Below, piece by piece: positions 27,010 through 37,619 of a stretch of DNA of 64,000 nucleotides (its first letter is position 1; every line of letters starts with the position of its first letter). The notes under the pieces were generated by a model. It had not been told where the DNA came from. It saw nothing but the letters and a program-made list of their open reading frames with translations, and did not search any database. A program made the position numbers and the translations under genes. This stretch comes from Apis mellifera. Its lineage: Eukaryota > Arthropoda > Insecta > Hymenoptera > Apidae. Where the stretch lies: contig NC_037645.1 in the NCBI RefSeq assembly GCF_003254395.2, forward strand, positions 10,539,229-10,603,228, read 5' to 3'.

Positions 27010-28490
27010 TCAATCGATCTCTTTCGTATTTTCAAATTTTCACGAACAATTTAAAAAAAATTCGAATCGAATAAATAGTATCAATCTTTCCAATCTCGTT
27101 GTTCTTCGATTACTCATATTATGTTATATTTTGATTATTAATTTCAATCATCGGATTATTCGTATGAAAATTTTCAAAAAATTATTCAATCCCTTCCCTT
27201 CTCTCAAACTCTTCGCGAAATTAATTTAAAATTCGAATCGAATGAGCCTTCACAATTAGTGATATTATATTTTCGATTAATTGCAATTTTCTATAAATTT
27301 CTCAATCGGTTCATTTCATTCGATCGCAAACCGGATAATTTGTTCGAAAATTCACGCTAAAAAATGTCCAAAAATAGCATTCGATCTTTTCTCCATATTT
27401 CCAATTCCAAATCCTTCGCTTCTCGAACAATTTAAAACTCGAATCGAATAAATCGTGTCATTTTCTCAATCCTTTTCGATTGCTCCTGTAACATCATTAA
27501 TTTCACCTGTTATAAATTTCTCAATTCGATCGCAAAAATCAGACGAATTCGTTGGAAAATTTTCAAAAAATCGTTCAATTTTTTTTTCTTTTAAACATAC
27601 TTTTAAAACTCAAATCGAATAAATTGTGTCATTTTCTCAATCCTCTTCGATTACTCATAATTTCATTAATTTTATTATAAATTTGTCAATTCGCAAATCA
27701 GATCAATTCGTACGAAAATTTTCAAAAAATCATTCAACCCCTTTCTTTCATTCAAGCGTATTTTTAAAACTCGAATCGAAATCGTATCATTTTCTCAATC
27801 CTCTTCGATTGCTTATAATATCATTAATTTCATTATAAATTTCTCAATTCTTAAATCAGATTCGTACGAAAATTTTCAAAAAATCATTCAACCCCTTTCC
27901 TTCTCTCAAGTGTACTTTCAAGTTCTTCGCTTCTCGCGAACAATTTAAAACTCGAATCGAATAAATCATATCTTAATTTCATAAATTTCTCAATTCGATC
28001 GCAAAAATCAAACGAATTCGTTGGAAAATTTTCAAAAAATCGTTCAATTTTTTTTTCTTTTAAACATATTTTTAAAAATCAAATCGAATAAATTGTATCA
28101 TTTTCTCAATCCTCTTCGATTACTCATAATTTCATTAATTTCATTATAAATTTGTCAATTCACAAATCAGATTCATATGAAAATTTTCAAAAAATCATTC
28201 AACCCTTTTCTTTCTCTCAAGCGTATTTTTAAAACTCGAATCGAAACTGTGATATTTTCTCAATCCTCTTCGATTACTTAAATTTCTCAATTTGCAAATC
28301 AGATACAAAAATTTTCAAAAAATTATTCAACCCTCCCCAAGCGTATTTTTAAAACTCGAATCGAATAAACTCAATCCTCTTCGATTGCTCTTAACATCAT
28401 TAATTTCTGTTATAAATTTCCCAATTCGATCACAAACCATAGACCAATTCGTTGAAAAATTTTCGAAAAAATACCCCTTTCCTTCCCCGT
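27010..28490. repeat. Minisatellite array, units of about 155 bp
   Basis: The recurring pieces are 'attttcaaaaaat', 'cgttcaa' or 'cattcaaccc', 'cgtatttttaaaactc', 'tttctcaatcctcttcgatt' and 'aatttcattaatttcatta'. The anchor 'ttttcaaaaaat' recurs near 27175, 27560, 27718, 27872, 28028, 28178 and 28309. Units are more diverged on the left. Open frames inside the array are by-products of the repeat. Confidence 0.85.
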
Positions 28491-29099
28491 TCTCCAAGGC
28501 CATCTCTCGGCTCGTCTCAAGCTTCCCAGAAATCCCTCGCTTCTCGGGAACGTAAACTCGCATCGAGCCAGTCCCCTCTCCCTCCCTTCTCTCCTCTCTC
28601 CCTAAGAAGAGAACATTTTTCCTACGTGAAATTATCGGATGGTGGCCGTGGGCAACGGATTCGCGAGAGCTTGATTTTCTACACGATCAGAAACGTCCGG
28701 AACGATATCCACCGTTTCCACGCCGTGTTCTCCGCATTCGAACGGAAAAGGCTCGGTCGCCGGGGGAAGAGAAAGAAAGAGAGAGAGAGAGAGAAAGAGA
28801 GGATGGGCCACGAGATCCACGGTGTCCCATGGGCGTTCCTCCTCCTATCCAGGTGGCCTCATATCAGCCGATTTTAAAGTCACCGTCACCCGGGTTAGTT
28901 TATGCCCGACCTTCGTCACTTCTTCCATTTGCCCTTGCGCGTTACGAGGTTTCGCCGTGGATACGGCGGTGGGGGGGGAGGTGGACCAGTCGGTGAAAAT
29001 GTTTTGTCAGGGTATTCCCCTCCCTCCCCTCCCCCTGTGCGGTTTTAATCTTTTCGAGGCCGTGGTAAATGGAGCATCATTTATAGGGGAGATATACGA
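28491..29099. other. GC-rich island between two arrays
   Basis: GC-rich sequence with a (GA)n tract at about 28768-28800 and a G-run at about 28970-28982. Overlapping arginine/serine-rich open frames occur on both strands; none carries a known domain. Confidence 0.4.
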
Positions 29100-30150
29100 G
29101 GGAAAATTTTTGTGACGTTTCTCTTTCTTTCTTCTTTTTTTTTTTTTTTTATATGGAGAGAGTTTTTATTTCGAATGGAAATTTCGAAATTTTTCTTTCT
29201 TTTTTTTTTTCTTGGATATTTTGGATTGTATTTATCGCGTTGAACGATTGATCCTTTTGTTAAATTGATTTTGGAGAGCAGGAGGGGGGGGAGGAGATTG
29301 TAAATTTTTGTGACGTTTTTCTTTCTTTCTTCTTCTTCTTTTTTTTTTTATATGGAGAGAGTTTTTATTTCGAATGGAAATTTCGAAAGTTTTCTTTCTT
29401 TTTTTTTTTCTTTGGATATTTTGGATTATATTTATCGCGTTGAACGATTGATCGTTTCGTTAAATTGATTTTGGAAAGCAGGAGGGAGGGAGATTGTAAA
29501 TTTTTGTGACGTTTCTCTTTCTTTCTTCTTTTTTTTTTTTATATGGAGAGAGTTTTTATTTTGAATGGAAATTTCGAATTTTTCTTTCTTTTTTGGATAT
29601 TAGATGTATTTATCGCGTTGAACGATTGATCGTTTCGTTAAATTGATTTTGGAGAGCAGGAGGGAGGGAGATTGTAAATTTTTGTGACGTTTCTCTTTCT
29701 TTCTTCTTTTTTTTTTTATATGGAGAGAGTTTTTATTTTGAATGGAAATTTCGAATTTTTCTTTCTTTTTTGGATATTAGATGTATTTATCGCGTTGAAC
29801 GATTGATCGTTTCGTTAAATTGATTTTGGAGAGCAGGAGGGAGAGAGATTGTAAATTTTTGTGACGTTTCTCTTTCTTTCTTCTTCTTCTTTTTTTTTTT
29901 GGAGATAGTTTTTATTTCGAATGGAAATTTCGAAATTTTTCTTTTTCGTTAAATTGATTTTGGGAGGGGAAAGAGATTGTTTCTCTTTCTTTCTTCTTCT
30001 TTTTTTTTTTATATTGAGAGAGTTTTTATTTCGAATAGAAATTTCGAAATTTTTCTTTCTTTTTTGGATATTAGATGTATTTATCGCGTTGAACGATTGA
30101 TCGTTTCGTTAAATTGATTTTGGAGAAGGGGAGGGGGATTGTAAATCGGT
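29100..30150. repeat. Minisatellite array, six units of about 175-200 bp
   Basis: Each unit carries 'tttttgtgacgtttctcttt', a long T-run, 'ggagagagtttttatt', 'gaatggaaatttcgaa', 'tttatcgcgttgaacgattg' and 'gttaaattgattttggagag', plus a short GGA/GGG tract. The full units near 29.5 and 29.7 kb are almost identical, which points to recent unequal exchange. Confidence 0.92.
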
Positions 30151-31560
30151 GTGCAATGAAGCGTGCAACGCGATCGATTTCGAAGGACGAAGTTCTTCTT
30201 AGTGAACTATTCTTACACGAGAGATGAAAAAAAAAATGTAGATGAGATTAAATGTTATTGTTACGATTTTTGAGTTAAACGAATGATGTAACGAAATTCC
30301 TGTTGGAATATTGTAAAGAATATTTTTAAACGTTACATAAAATTAAATGCGCAGATATGGGGGATGAACGATGATTATTCTTTTTTTTTTTTGTTTTTTG
30401 TTTTGTTTACTTTCCTAATATTTTTTCTCCCTCCCCCCCTTTTTCGCATTTGCTTTTGCGCCATTCTCGAGCACGCGGGATATTTCACCAGCGCATGCAT
30501 GGATATATTTTAAAACGGCCGGGAAATGAAAAAGTTTTAATAAGGTGAAACGGTGCATGCACTTTTTTTTGAAGTGCCAAAAATTTCAATGAAATTTCAA
30601 TGAACCGTTCCGTTCTACTCTTCTAATCAACGAAATTACGTTGGTCCGACTGGTTTATACACGAGGGACGTCATTTTCGAAGAAGCTGCCTTCAACCGAA
30701 AACCATATAATGATCTTCTAAAATCTTCTAAAATCGCAACGAATAAAGTATCTTTATCTTAATTGCGTAATTAAAATTTCCCAATTACAATCGATGAACT
30801 GTACAAAACCTTTTTTTATTAATTTAAGAAATCGATTTCGAAAGAAAGAAAGTAGAAATTATATTCAAAAATAAATATTAAATAATTAAACGAACATTTT
30901 CGAAAAAGAGAATAATATTTCGTTAACAATTTCTGTAACGATCTCTGAAAAAAAGAGACTATTTCTTTTCTTTTCGACATTTATCCATTAAAATATTAAT
31001 AATAATCGTAATGCAATTATAATAGTGAAAGGCAAAAACACGTTAATATTCTCTTCTTACGAAACACGAGGCCTGTATATATATGTGTGTGTGTGTGTGT
31101 GTAGGTGGGAATTCAGGTGGACGTGGAATCGGTGAATTTCAGAGACGCGCGGGCCAAATTGCCACCGATACGGAAATATCGGATTGACGCATGAATTGCG
31201 AGCGCGTGCCCCCTGTCCACACTTCGATTATATATTTATATTCGCGCGGCATCCGATTACACGGCCACTCGTGCCCGTTCGAACGTTATAATTTTGTCGA
31301 ATGTTAAACAGTCGATTTTCCCGCGCGAGCCGCCGTCTAAATATTCATAAGATCATGTTCGCGACATGTTTGCGACTATTGGCCGACGTGCCAAAGAATT
31401 TGCACGGTCTACAATTTTACGAGATCGCGGGAAGGATTATTCCACGCTCGAATCGAATAATTTGTTCCATTGTTCCTCTCCTGTTTGTAACAACGAAACG
31501 AAAATTCGCTATACAAATACATTTCTCTTCGTTCGAGTATTGGAGACTCTTTATAGCGTG
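30151..31560. other. Non-coding stretch with a TG microsatellite
   Basis: AT-rich to about 31.05 kb, then a (TA)n/(TG)n run at about 31075-31103 followed by mixed-composition sequence to about 31560. No gene recognised. Confidence 0.4.
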
Positions 31561-32690
31561 TATGTATTAGGTTATAGTTAGGTTAGGTATATTTTTCACG
31601 AAAGAAAGATTTATTATACAATTCTGTTCGCAACCAATGGAAATTTTTTTATGGTGAATATAATTAGATTAGGTCTTGTCATTTTTTACGAAAGAAGTTT
31701 AGTTATATACATATAATTCATTATATATCATTATATACATATATGTTTATAAGCAATGGAAACTTTTTGTATAAGTTAGGTTAGGTCTTGCCTATTTTTC
31801 ACGAAAGAAAGATTTATTATAGAATTCTGTTTGCAACCAATAGAAATTCTTTTACAGTGTATATAATTAGGTTAGGTCTTGTCTATTTCTCATGAAAAAA
31901 GTTTCGTTATAAATACATTTCTATTGATAAGCATCTATAAGTTAGGTTAGATCTTACCTATTTTGCCTAAAAAAGATTTATTATACAATTCTATTCGCAA
32001 CCAATGAAAATTTTTTTATAGTGAATATAATTAGGTTAGGTCTTGTCTATTTTTCACGAAAGAAGTTTAATTATAAACACATTTCTGTTTATAAACAATG
32101 GAAACTTTTTGTATAAGTTAGGTTAAGTTTTGCCTATTTTTCACGAAAAAAAGATTTATTATACAATTCTGTTTATAAGCATGGAAACTTTTTGTAGCGT
32201 GTATAAGTTAGGTTAGGTCCTGCCTATTTTGCCTACAAAAAAAAGATTTATTATACAATTCTATTCGCAACCAATGAAAATTCTTTTACAGTGTATATAG
32301 GTTAGATTAGGTTCTGTCTATTTTTCATGAAAGAAAGATTTATTATACAATTCTGTTTGCAGCCAATGGAAATTTTTTTATGTATATAATTAAGTTAGGT
32401 TTTGTCTATTTTTCACGAAAGAAAAATTTATTATAGAATTCTGTTCATAAGCAATGGAAACCTTTTGTAGCGTGTATAAGTTAGGTTAGGTCTTGCCTAT
32501 TTTGCCTACGTAAGAAATATTTATTATACAATTCGCAACCAATAAAAATTCTTTTACAGTATAATAAAATTAGGTTAGGTCTTGTCTATTTTTCACAAAA
32601 GAAGTTTCATTATAAACACATTTCTGTTCATAAGCAATGAAAACTTTTTATAGTGCATATAGGTTAGATTCATTTAATTTAACTTAGTTA
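31561..32690. repeat. Minisatellite array with TTAGGTTAGG pairs, about 13 units
   Basis: Units of roughly 85-105 bp contain 'taagttaggttaggtc' or 'attaggttaggtcttg', then 'tctatttttcacgaaagaa', 'gatttattatacaattctg' and 'gcaaccaatggaaa'. Units alternate between a 'caaccaat' form and a 'taagcaat' form, so there may be a two-unit higher-order period. TTAGG is the telomeric repeat of honey bee and many insects; here it occurs only as isolated pairs. Confidence 0.88.
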
Positions 32691-34005
32691 CATTCAGCCT
32701 ATTTTTCAAAAAAATTTTGTTACATCTCTGTTACATAAGTAATAGGTATTTTATATAGTTAACTTTAGATTTATCCAATCTGATTTAAATTGGTTTAATT
32801 CAGATTAACAGTTTTACGAAATAAATTTTGGAACTTTGGAAATTAACATTCCTGTAAAATAATAGGAAATGTGATACATATAGATTAAGTAAATTTAATT
32901 TTATAACGTTTATAGGATATTAATACGTTTCTAGAATACCTTTGAAAAATCGATTCTAATGAAACAAAATAAAAATTTTGATTCACACTTTTCTAATTCT
33001 GAGAGATGAGATTTGCGTTAAATTTGGATGAAACGAGATTGGAATAGAACGAGAACGTATATACGATGTGCCGAGTGGAATAGCTTTCGTTTAATAAACA
33101 AGTCTTAACCTATATACATTTTCGTACACTAATATTTCTAAGTAAATTCGTTTCGTTTCCAATCCTTCAAATAACCCAATACATTAACATTTCAAAAGAT
33201 CCTTATACAACTAATCGTAAATAATCAACGAATCCCAAACAGAATTTCAAATAGATACAACAGATCCAGTAGCCTAACATTTTGACAAACATACTAATTT
33301 TTTCAAGTAACATTTTCCTTTTCACGAATTCTTTCAATTTCAACCAATCAAAGAGTTATCCTAATTTCAACATCCCCCTTTCCCTCGCTCGAATACGAAA
33401 TTTAATTTAATTCAATTCTAAAAATAGTTTTTAGCGAGTGATAATCGTAGCCAGGCTTATCCGCCACCTCGTCATCGAATGACAAACATGGATGATTCTT
33501 CTTCCATCCTATCGCACGAAGTGGTCGTTTTCGAGCTCTACATACGCTTAATGTCAGCGCGTTTGAAAATCGGGACAAGGGCGTAATTACGCGTTAAGAA
33601 CTTGGCAAAGAGCTTTCAAATTAAGCGAGCGGCTGCAATTTTCGGCGACCTTTCCGATACCGTACAGTGCTCACTGTTCTCCACCTCCCTCCCTCCCTCC
33701 CTCCGCGCTCGTGAAACGGAGCAGCGTGTGTGGGTGATCGATACACATGGGGGGAAAGGGGAGAGTGGTTGCATTCGTTTGTCCGTTCTGATTTTATGGA
33801 GAGAGAAAGAGTTTCGGGGGTGGGGAGGGGGTGGAGTCGAGTTAGAGGGGATATGGACCTGTTTCTTCGAACAGATTAACGGAATTAGGAAAAGAAAATT
33901 TTCTTGGAAATTTTATTCGAATTTTTTTAGGAAAGGAAAACGATTTATTATACCGTTTTGAAGATATTATTAAATAATGGAAAGTTTCTTCGATGATGAT
34001 GATTA
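32691..34005. other. Non-coding stretch with a GC-rich island
   Basis: AT-rich to about 33.4 kb, then GC-richer at about 33.45-33.85 kb, with a CCCT/TCCC run near 33683-33702 and a G-rich stretch near 33810-33835. The plus-strand open frame at 33602-33961 has no recognised domain. Confidence 0.4.
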
Positions 34006-34109
34006 TGATATTTCGAATTTTAATAGTTGATACAATGGATACAATGGATACAATGGAACGTAATTTGTTTCTTTGTGTCGTCCGGATAATTGACAACGGT
34101 CATTGCGAA
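34006..34109. repeat. Left copy of direct repeat flanking the 12S insertion
   Basis: Ends with 'ggataattgacaacggtcat' then 'tgcgaa'. It matches 35185-35274 at the other side of the mitochondrial insertion, apart from a 10-bp 'gatacaatg' repeat-number difference and small changes. It looks like a long target duplication or a tandem duplication split by the insertion. Confidence 0.85.
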
Positions 34110-34111
34110 TA

Positions 34112-34245
34112 TATTAATAATATATATATATATATTATATTTATAAATAATTATAAAAAATATTATAATTTAAATTAAATTTATTTAAAATTTTATATTA
34201 ATATTTATAATTGTATGAATAAATAGTTTGTTTAAAAATTAAATT
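34112..34245 (+). repeat. Left arm of a large inverted repeat in the 12S insertion
   Basis: This segment, read through 'aaaattttatattaatattt' and 'gaataaatagtttgttt', reappears reverse-complemented at 34711-34852. The arms match almost base for base, apart from a small (about 11-12 bp) indel and a few changes. Confidence 0.9.
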
Positions 34246-34710
34246 TTAAATTTGTTTTTTTATAATATTTTTTAAAAATTAATTTAAATTATTATAGTAT
34301 AATATTTGTAATTATAAATAAAATTATACGAATAAAATATATTTTTAAAAATTTACTTATATTATGGATTTTATTGGAAATAAATTATATTGTGGTTTTT
34401 AAATTAATTATATTAATTGATTATATATAAAATATAAAAATTTATTAAGAATTAAAGTAAAATTATAATTAACAGAGGATTCTGAAACAATGAAAGAAAG
34501 TTTTATTCGGAAATTAATTTAAGTAAAGATAAATATAAGTGTCAGCTATAGCACTTAAATTTGATTTATAAATTAATTTATTCTAATATAAATTTAAATT
34601 GTTTTATTATAATTAAATTTATTGATTTATAATTATTAATAAATTTTTTGTCATTAAAAACTAAATTTTTAGGATTAGATATCTTATTATAAAAAGGTAA
34701 GTAGTTAAAA

Positions 34711-34852
34711 ATTTAATTTTTAAACAAACTATTTATTCATATAATTTTATATATAATTATAAATATTAGTATAAAATTTTAAATAAATTTAATTTAAATT
34801 ATAATATTTTTTATAATTATTTATAAATATAATATTATATATATATTAATAA
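34711..34852 (-). repeat. Right arm of the inverted repeat, inside the 12S copy
   Basis: Reverse complement of 34112-34245, lying between two 12S landmarks that are normally close together. The arms enclose about 465 bp of 12S-derived sequence, so the single strand could form a long stem-loop. Confidence 0.9.
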
Positions 34853-35184
34853 ATATTTATTATTAGTATGTTAAGTGATTAAATGTTGAATCATTAAAAT
34901 TAAATAATATGGCGGCTTTTTATATCCAATTAGAGATGTTCGTCGATTAATTTGATAGTCCACGATATAACTTGAATTTAGATTTATGTATTGTTGTTTT
35001 AACTGGCCTGAATTTATTTAAGTTAGAGAAATTTTATAGAATAATAATTCAAATCAAAATAATGTAGTATATTCAAGATACAAGATGAGCTTCGATAAAT
35101 TTTACAATTATTTATTTTAATACAAATATGAAAGAGAATTCAAAAATAAATTAAAGAAATTTCTTTAATCGAAGATAGTTTTAA

Positions 35185-35274
35185 ATATTTCGACAAAATT
35201 TTAAGTTGATAAAATGGATACAATGGAACGTAATTTGTTCCTTTGCCCGGATAATTGACAACGGTCATTGCGAA
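35185..35274. repeat. Right copy of direct repeat flanking the 12S insertion
   Basis: Matches 34006-34109. It holds two 'gataaaatg/gatacaatg' units where the left copy has three, and is about 4 bp shorter in the 'ctttg' to 'cggata' part. It marks the right border of the mitochondrial insertion. Confidence 0.85.
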
Positions 35275-35623
35275 ACAATGAAAGAACAGTCTGATTATCG
35301 ATCATTTTGTTTGGGCGCGTATGGACCGTTTTGGGACAACCGCAAATGGTAATGTCAAGTGCGCCCCGACATGGAGAAACGTACGCGCGTTATATAATTA
35401 CTTCACGTATACGAGGCCAACTCATTTAGGAATACAAATATTATACCTCTCGCTACAATCGTGTTTCAAACGGTAATTAATGACATTTGAATTCCTACGT
35501 ACGATCGAATAAGAAAATAGAAAATAGAAAATACAATTTTCTGAGTTCTTCTTCAATTTTTGCCAATCAATCGACGTTATCTCTCGGAATATTGTCGATC
35601 ACTTTTACCTTTCCATCCAGATA
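35275..35623. other. Unique non-coding segment between two insertions
   Basis: Mixed-composition sequence with no repeats and no coding sign, lying between the 12S insertion and the DD41D transposon remnant. Confidence 0.4.
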
Positions 35624-36391
35624 AAGGATGTCCCAAAATTAACGCAAAATTCTAATTTGCCGCCATTTTTGCATCAAGTTGTTGGCAACCATGAAAAAAG
35701 AACAGTTTGACAGCTGAGAGTTCAGGGTTAATGAAAATGGAGCAACAATTATACAACAACGTATCTTCGTTATTGAACGATATTTTAAAAATAATGAAAG
35801 TTTGGGTACGAAGCACATTTTCACCTCGATGGCTTTGTTGATCGCCAAAATTACCGTGTTTAGGGTTCGGAGAAGCTACGTGCGATTAGCGAAAAACAAA
35901 CGCACCCACAACGTGTCACTGTTTGGTGCGGATTTTGGCCAGGAGGCGTCATCGGACCATACTTTTTCGAGAACGAGGCTGGTCAAGCAGCAACCGTTAA
36001 TGGTGTTCGATATCGCGACACGATAACGCAGTTCTTTCCGCCGAAATTGGATGATATTGACGTGGCCGATGCGTGGTTTCAACAAGACGATGCCACGCGC
36101 CATACAGCCAATGAAACGATTCAATCACCGCACGAGACATTTCCTGGTCGTGCACTCTCTCGTTTCTGTGATCAGAATTGGCCTCCTAAATCGTGCGATT
36201 TAACCCCATTAGATTTCTTCTTACGGGGTTATTCGAAGCGAAAGATCTACGTCGACAATCCCATAACCATACATGCATTAAAAGAGGAAATTGAACGCTG
36301 CATCGACGAAATTCAGCCACAATTGTATATAAAAAATAAATATCTAAATACTAAAAACTCTCTTTTGTATTTAATTCAAATCTTGCGTTAA
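35624..36391 (+). mobile_element. DD41D mariner-like (rosa-type) element remnant
   Basis: The left end is 'aggatgtcccaaaattaacg' after a TA dinucleotide. An inverted partial match, 'aatcttgcgttaatt', lies at about 36379-36393, after which mitochondrial COI begins, so the outer part of the right terminus is displaced or lost. The element is well under full length, with an internal deletion inside the transposase at about 35807. The family call rests on the transposase spacing. Confidence 0.85.
35737..36337 (+). pseudogene. DD41D transposase remnant
   Basis: The start at 35737 reads MEQQLY. A frameshift then brings a recognisable N-terminal helix (VIERYFKNNESL). A deletion joins this to the catalytic domain at about 35807, removing most of the DNA-binding region and turning the first catalytic Asp of the DEAHF motif into Tyr. 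The catalytic part continues with HFHLDGFVDRQNYRV, a TAG stop (near 35858), WCGFWPGGVIGPYFF, WFQQDDATRH and WPPKSCDLTPLDFF. The second and third Asp are 41 residues apart, which distinguishes this group from DD34D mariners. The protein similarity stops after EIQPQL. Confidence 0.88.
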
Positions 36392-36597
36392 TTAATTATA
36401 TCATTACCTGTCTTAGCTGGAGCAATTACCATATTATTATTTGATCGAAATTTTAATACATCATTTTTTGATCCTATAGAAGGTGGAGATCCAATTCTAT
36501 ATCAACATTTATTTTGATTTTTTGGTCATCCAGAAGTTTATATTTTAATTTTACCTGGATTTGGATTAATCTCTCATATTGTAATAAATGAAAGAGG
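36392..36597 (+). pseudogene. Nuclear mitochondrial insertion: COI fragment
   Basis: In the invertebrate mitochondrial code (TGA as Trp) this reads without break through SLPVLAGAIT, FFDP, GGDPILYQHLFWFFGHPEV and YILILPGFGLISHIVMNE. This is the central part of cytochrome c oxidase subunit I, around the haem/copper ligand motif WFFGHPEV. There are no indels or frameshifts, and the codon choice looks bee-like, so the insertion is probably young. It abuts the right terminus of the DD41D element. It has no promoter and cannot be translated usefully by the nuclear code. Confidence 0.95.
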
Positions 36598-37619
36598 GAC
36601 ACACTCGCGACGGATCGTATTCTTCGTTTCTTTCAGGTGAGAAAATTCGCGGGATCTCGATGGATCCAACTAAAGTGACGAGCAGCTCACTTTTCACGGA
36701 TCTGAATTTTGACCGTGGCTCCCGTATCCCTTGCATCGTTTATGACAGCTTTCTGATTCCGGGATGAGTGTACGTGGGTCGCATAAGATAGCCCTCTCTC
36801 TCTCTCTCTCTCTCTCTCTTACGCTCTCTGCAAATCTGCACGTGACCCTAATACGGGTTACCGGCGTCGCCCGGATTCCCGCGTTCCCATGCGCATCCTA
36901 AAGTCTAAACACTTGTGCACGAGTGGTGGGCTCAGCCCTGGCCGCAACACCCTTTCCTACGTGCACCACCACCACCACCACCGTTTATCCATCTCCATCA
37001 CGTGTGTAACCCGCGTTTGCAGAAACAACTTGATCCACTTTTCGGGGGCGATGCTGACCAATCCGGCCTTTAACCCGGCCCCGCTCGATGCGACCTTTTG
37101 ATTTTCCCTTTATCGCGGACCTCGCTTCAACTACTTTGTCCCCCTCTACCTCTCCCTTCCTCCTCCTCCTCCAAGCTTGTTCCGCTTCCACGGAATTAGA
37201 GTAATCGAGTTTACAGGCGAGCGGATGGAGAATATGGAAGAAGGATTTGAAAATGTTTCGAGGATGGAGTTGGAATATGTATTCCTACGTTTCGTTCTCC
37301 TCGTTTCTCGTACGGTGTATAAACGATATGTTAATTTTTCCGGGTGTGGGTGTGTATGTGTATTGAAGTAAGAATGAAATAAGAATATCATTTCGGTGAT
37401 GTATAATTTAAAATTGGAATATTATAGGTTTATTTTCGTTTTGTTCTTTTTATATCATGGAATGTATGAACTTTGGTTTTGTTTTTTATTTTAGTTTCGA
37501 TTTGATCGCTATTCTCTCTCTTTCAAAGTATATTTTTGTGAACTTTGGCTAATATATGGACAAGCCTTCTACTTCTTTCTCGAGAAAAAACCGCGTTTGA
37601 AGTTTTAGCGTTGTAAATT
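36598..37619. other. GC-rich non-coding stretch
   Basis: Contains (CT)n at 36793-36820, a CAC-repeat tract near 36963-36981 and a CCT-rich tract near 37140-37172. The short open frames follow these tracts and have no known domain. Confidence 0.4.

Larger units (their letters stand above)
34110..35184 (+). pseudogene. Nuclear mitochondrial insertion: 12S rRNA, rearranged
   Basis: Plus-strand matches to conserved insect 12S positions occur in order. These are 'gtgtcagctatagc' (34539-34552, the GTGCCAGC region), 'ttaggattagatatcttat' (about 34669-34689, the universal 12S primer site), and 'ggcggctttttatatccaat' then 'ccacgatataacttga' (about 34911-34972). They end with 'caagatac' and 'ttacaattatttattttaat' (about 35074-35120). 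The normal gap between the second and third landmarks is a few tens of bases; here it is over 200, because an inverted segment sits there. The left 370 bp are extremely AT-rich and could be 12S 5' end or control region; I cannot tell which. Confidence 0.88.
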
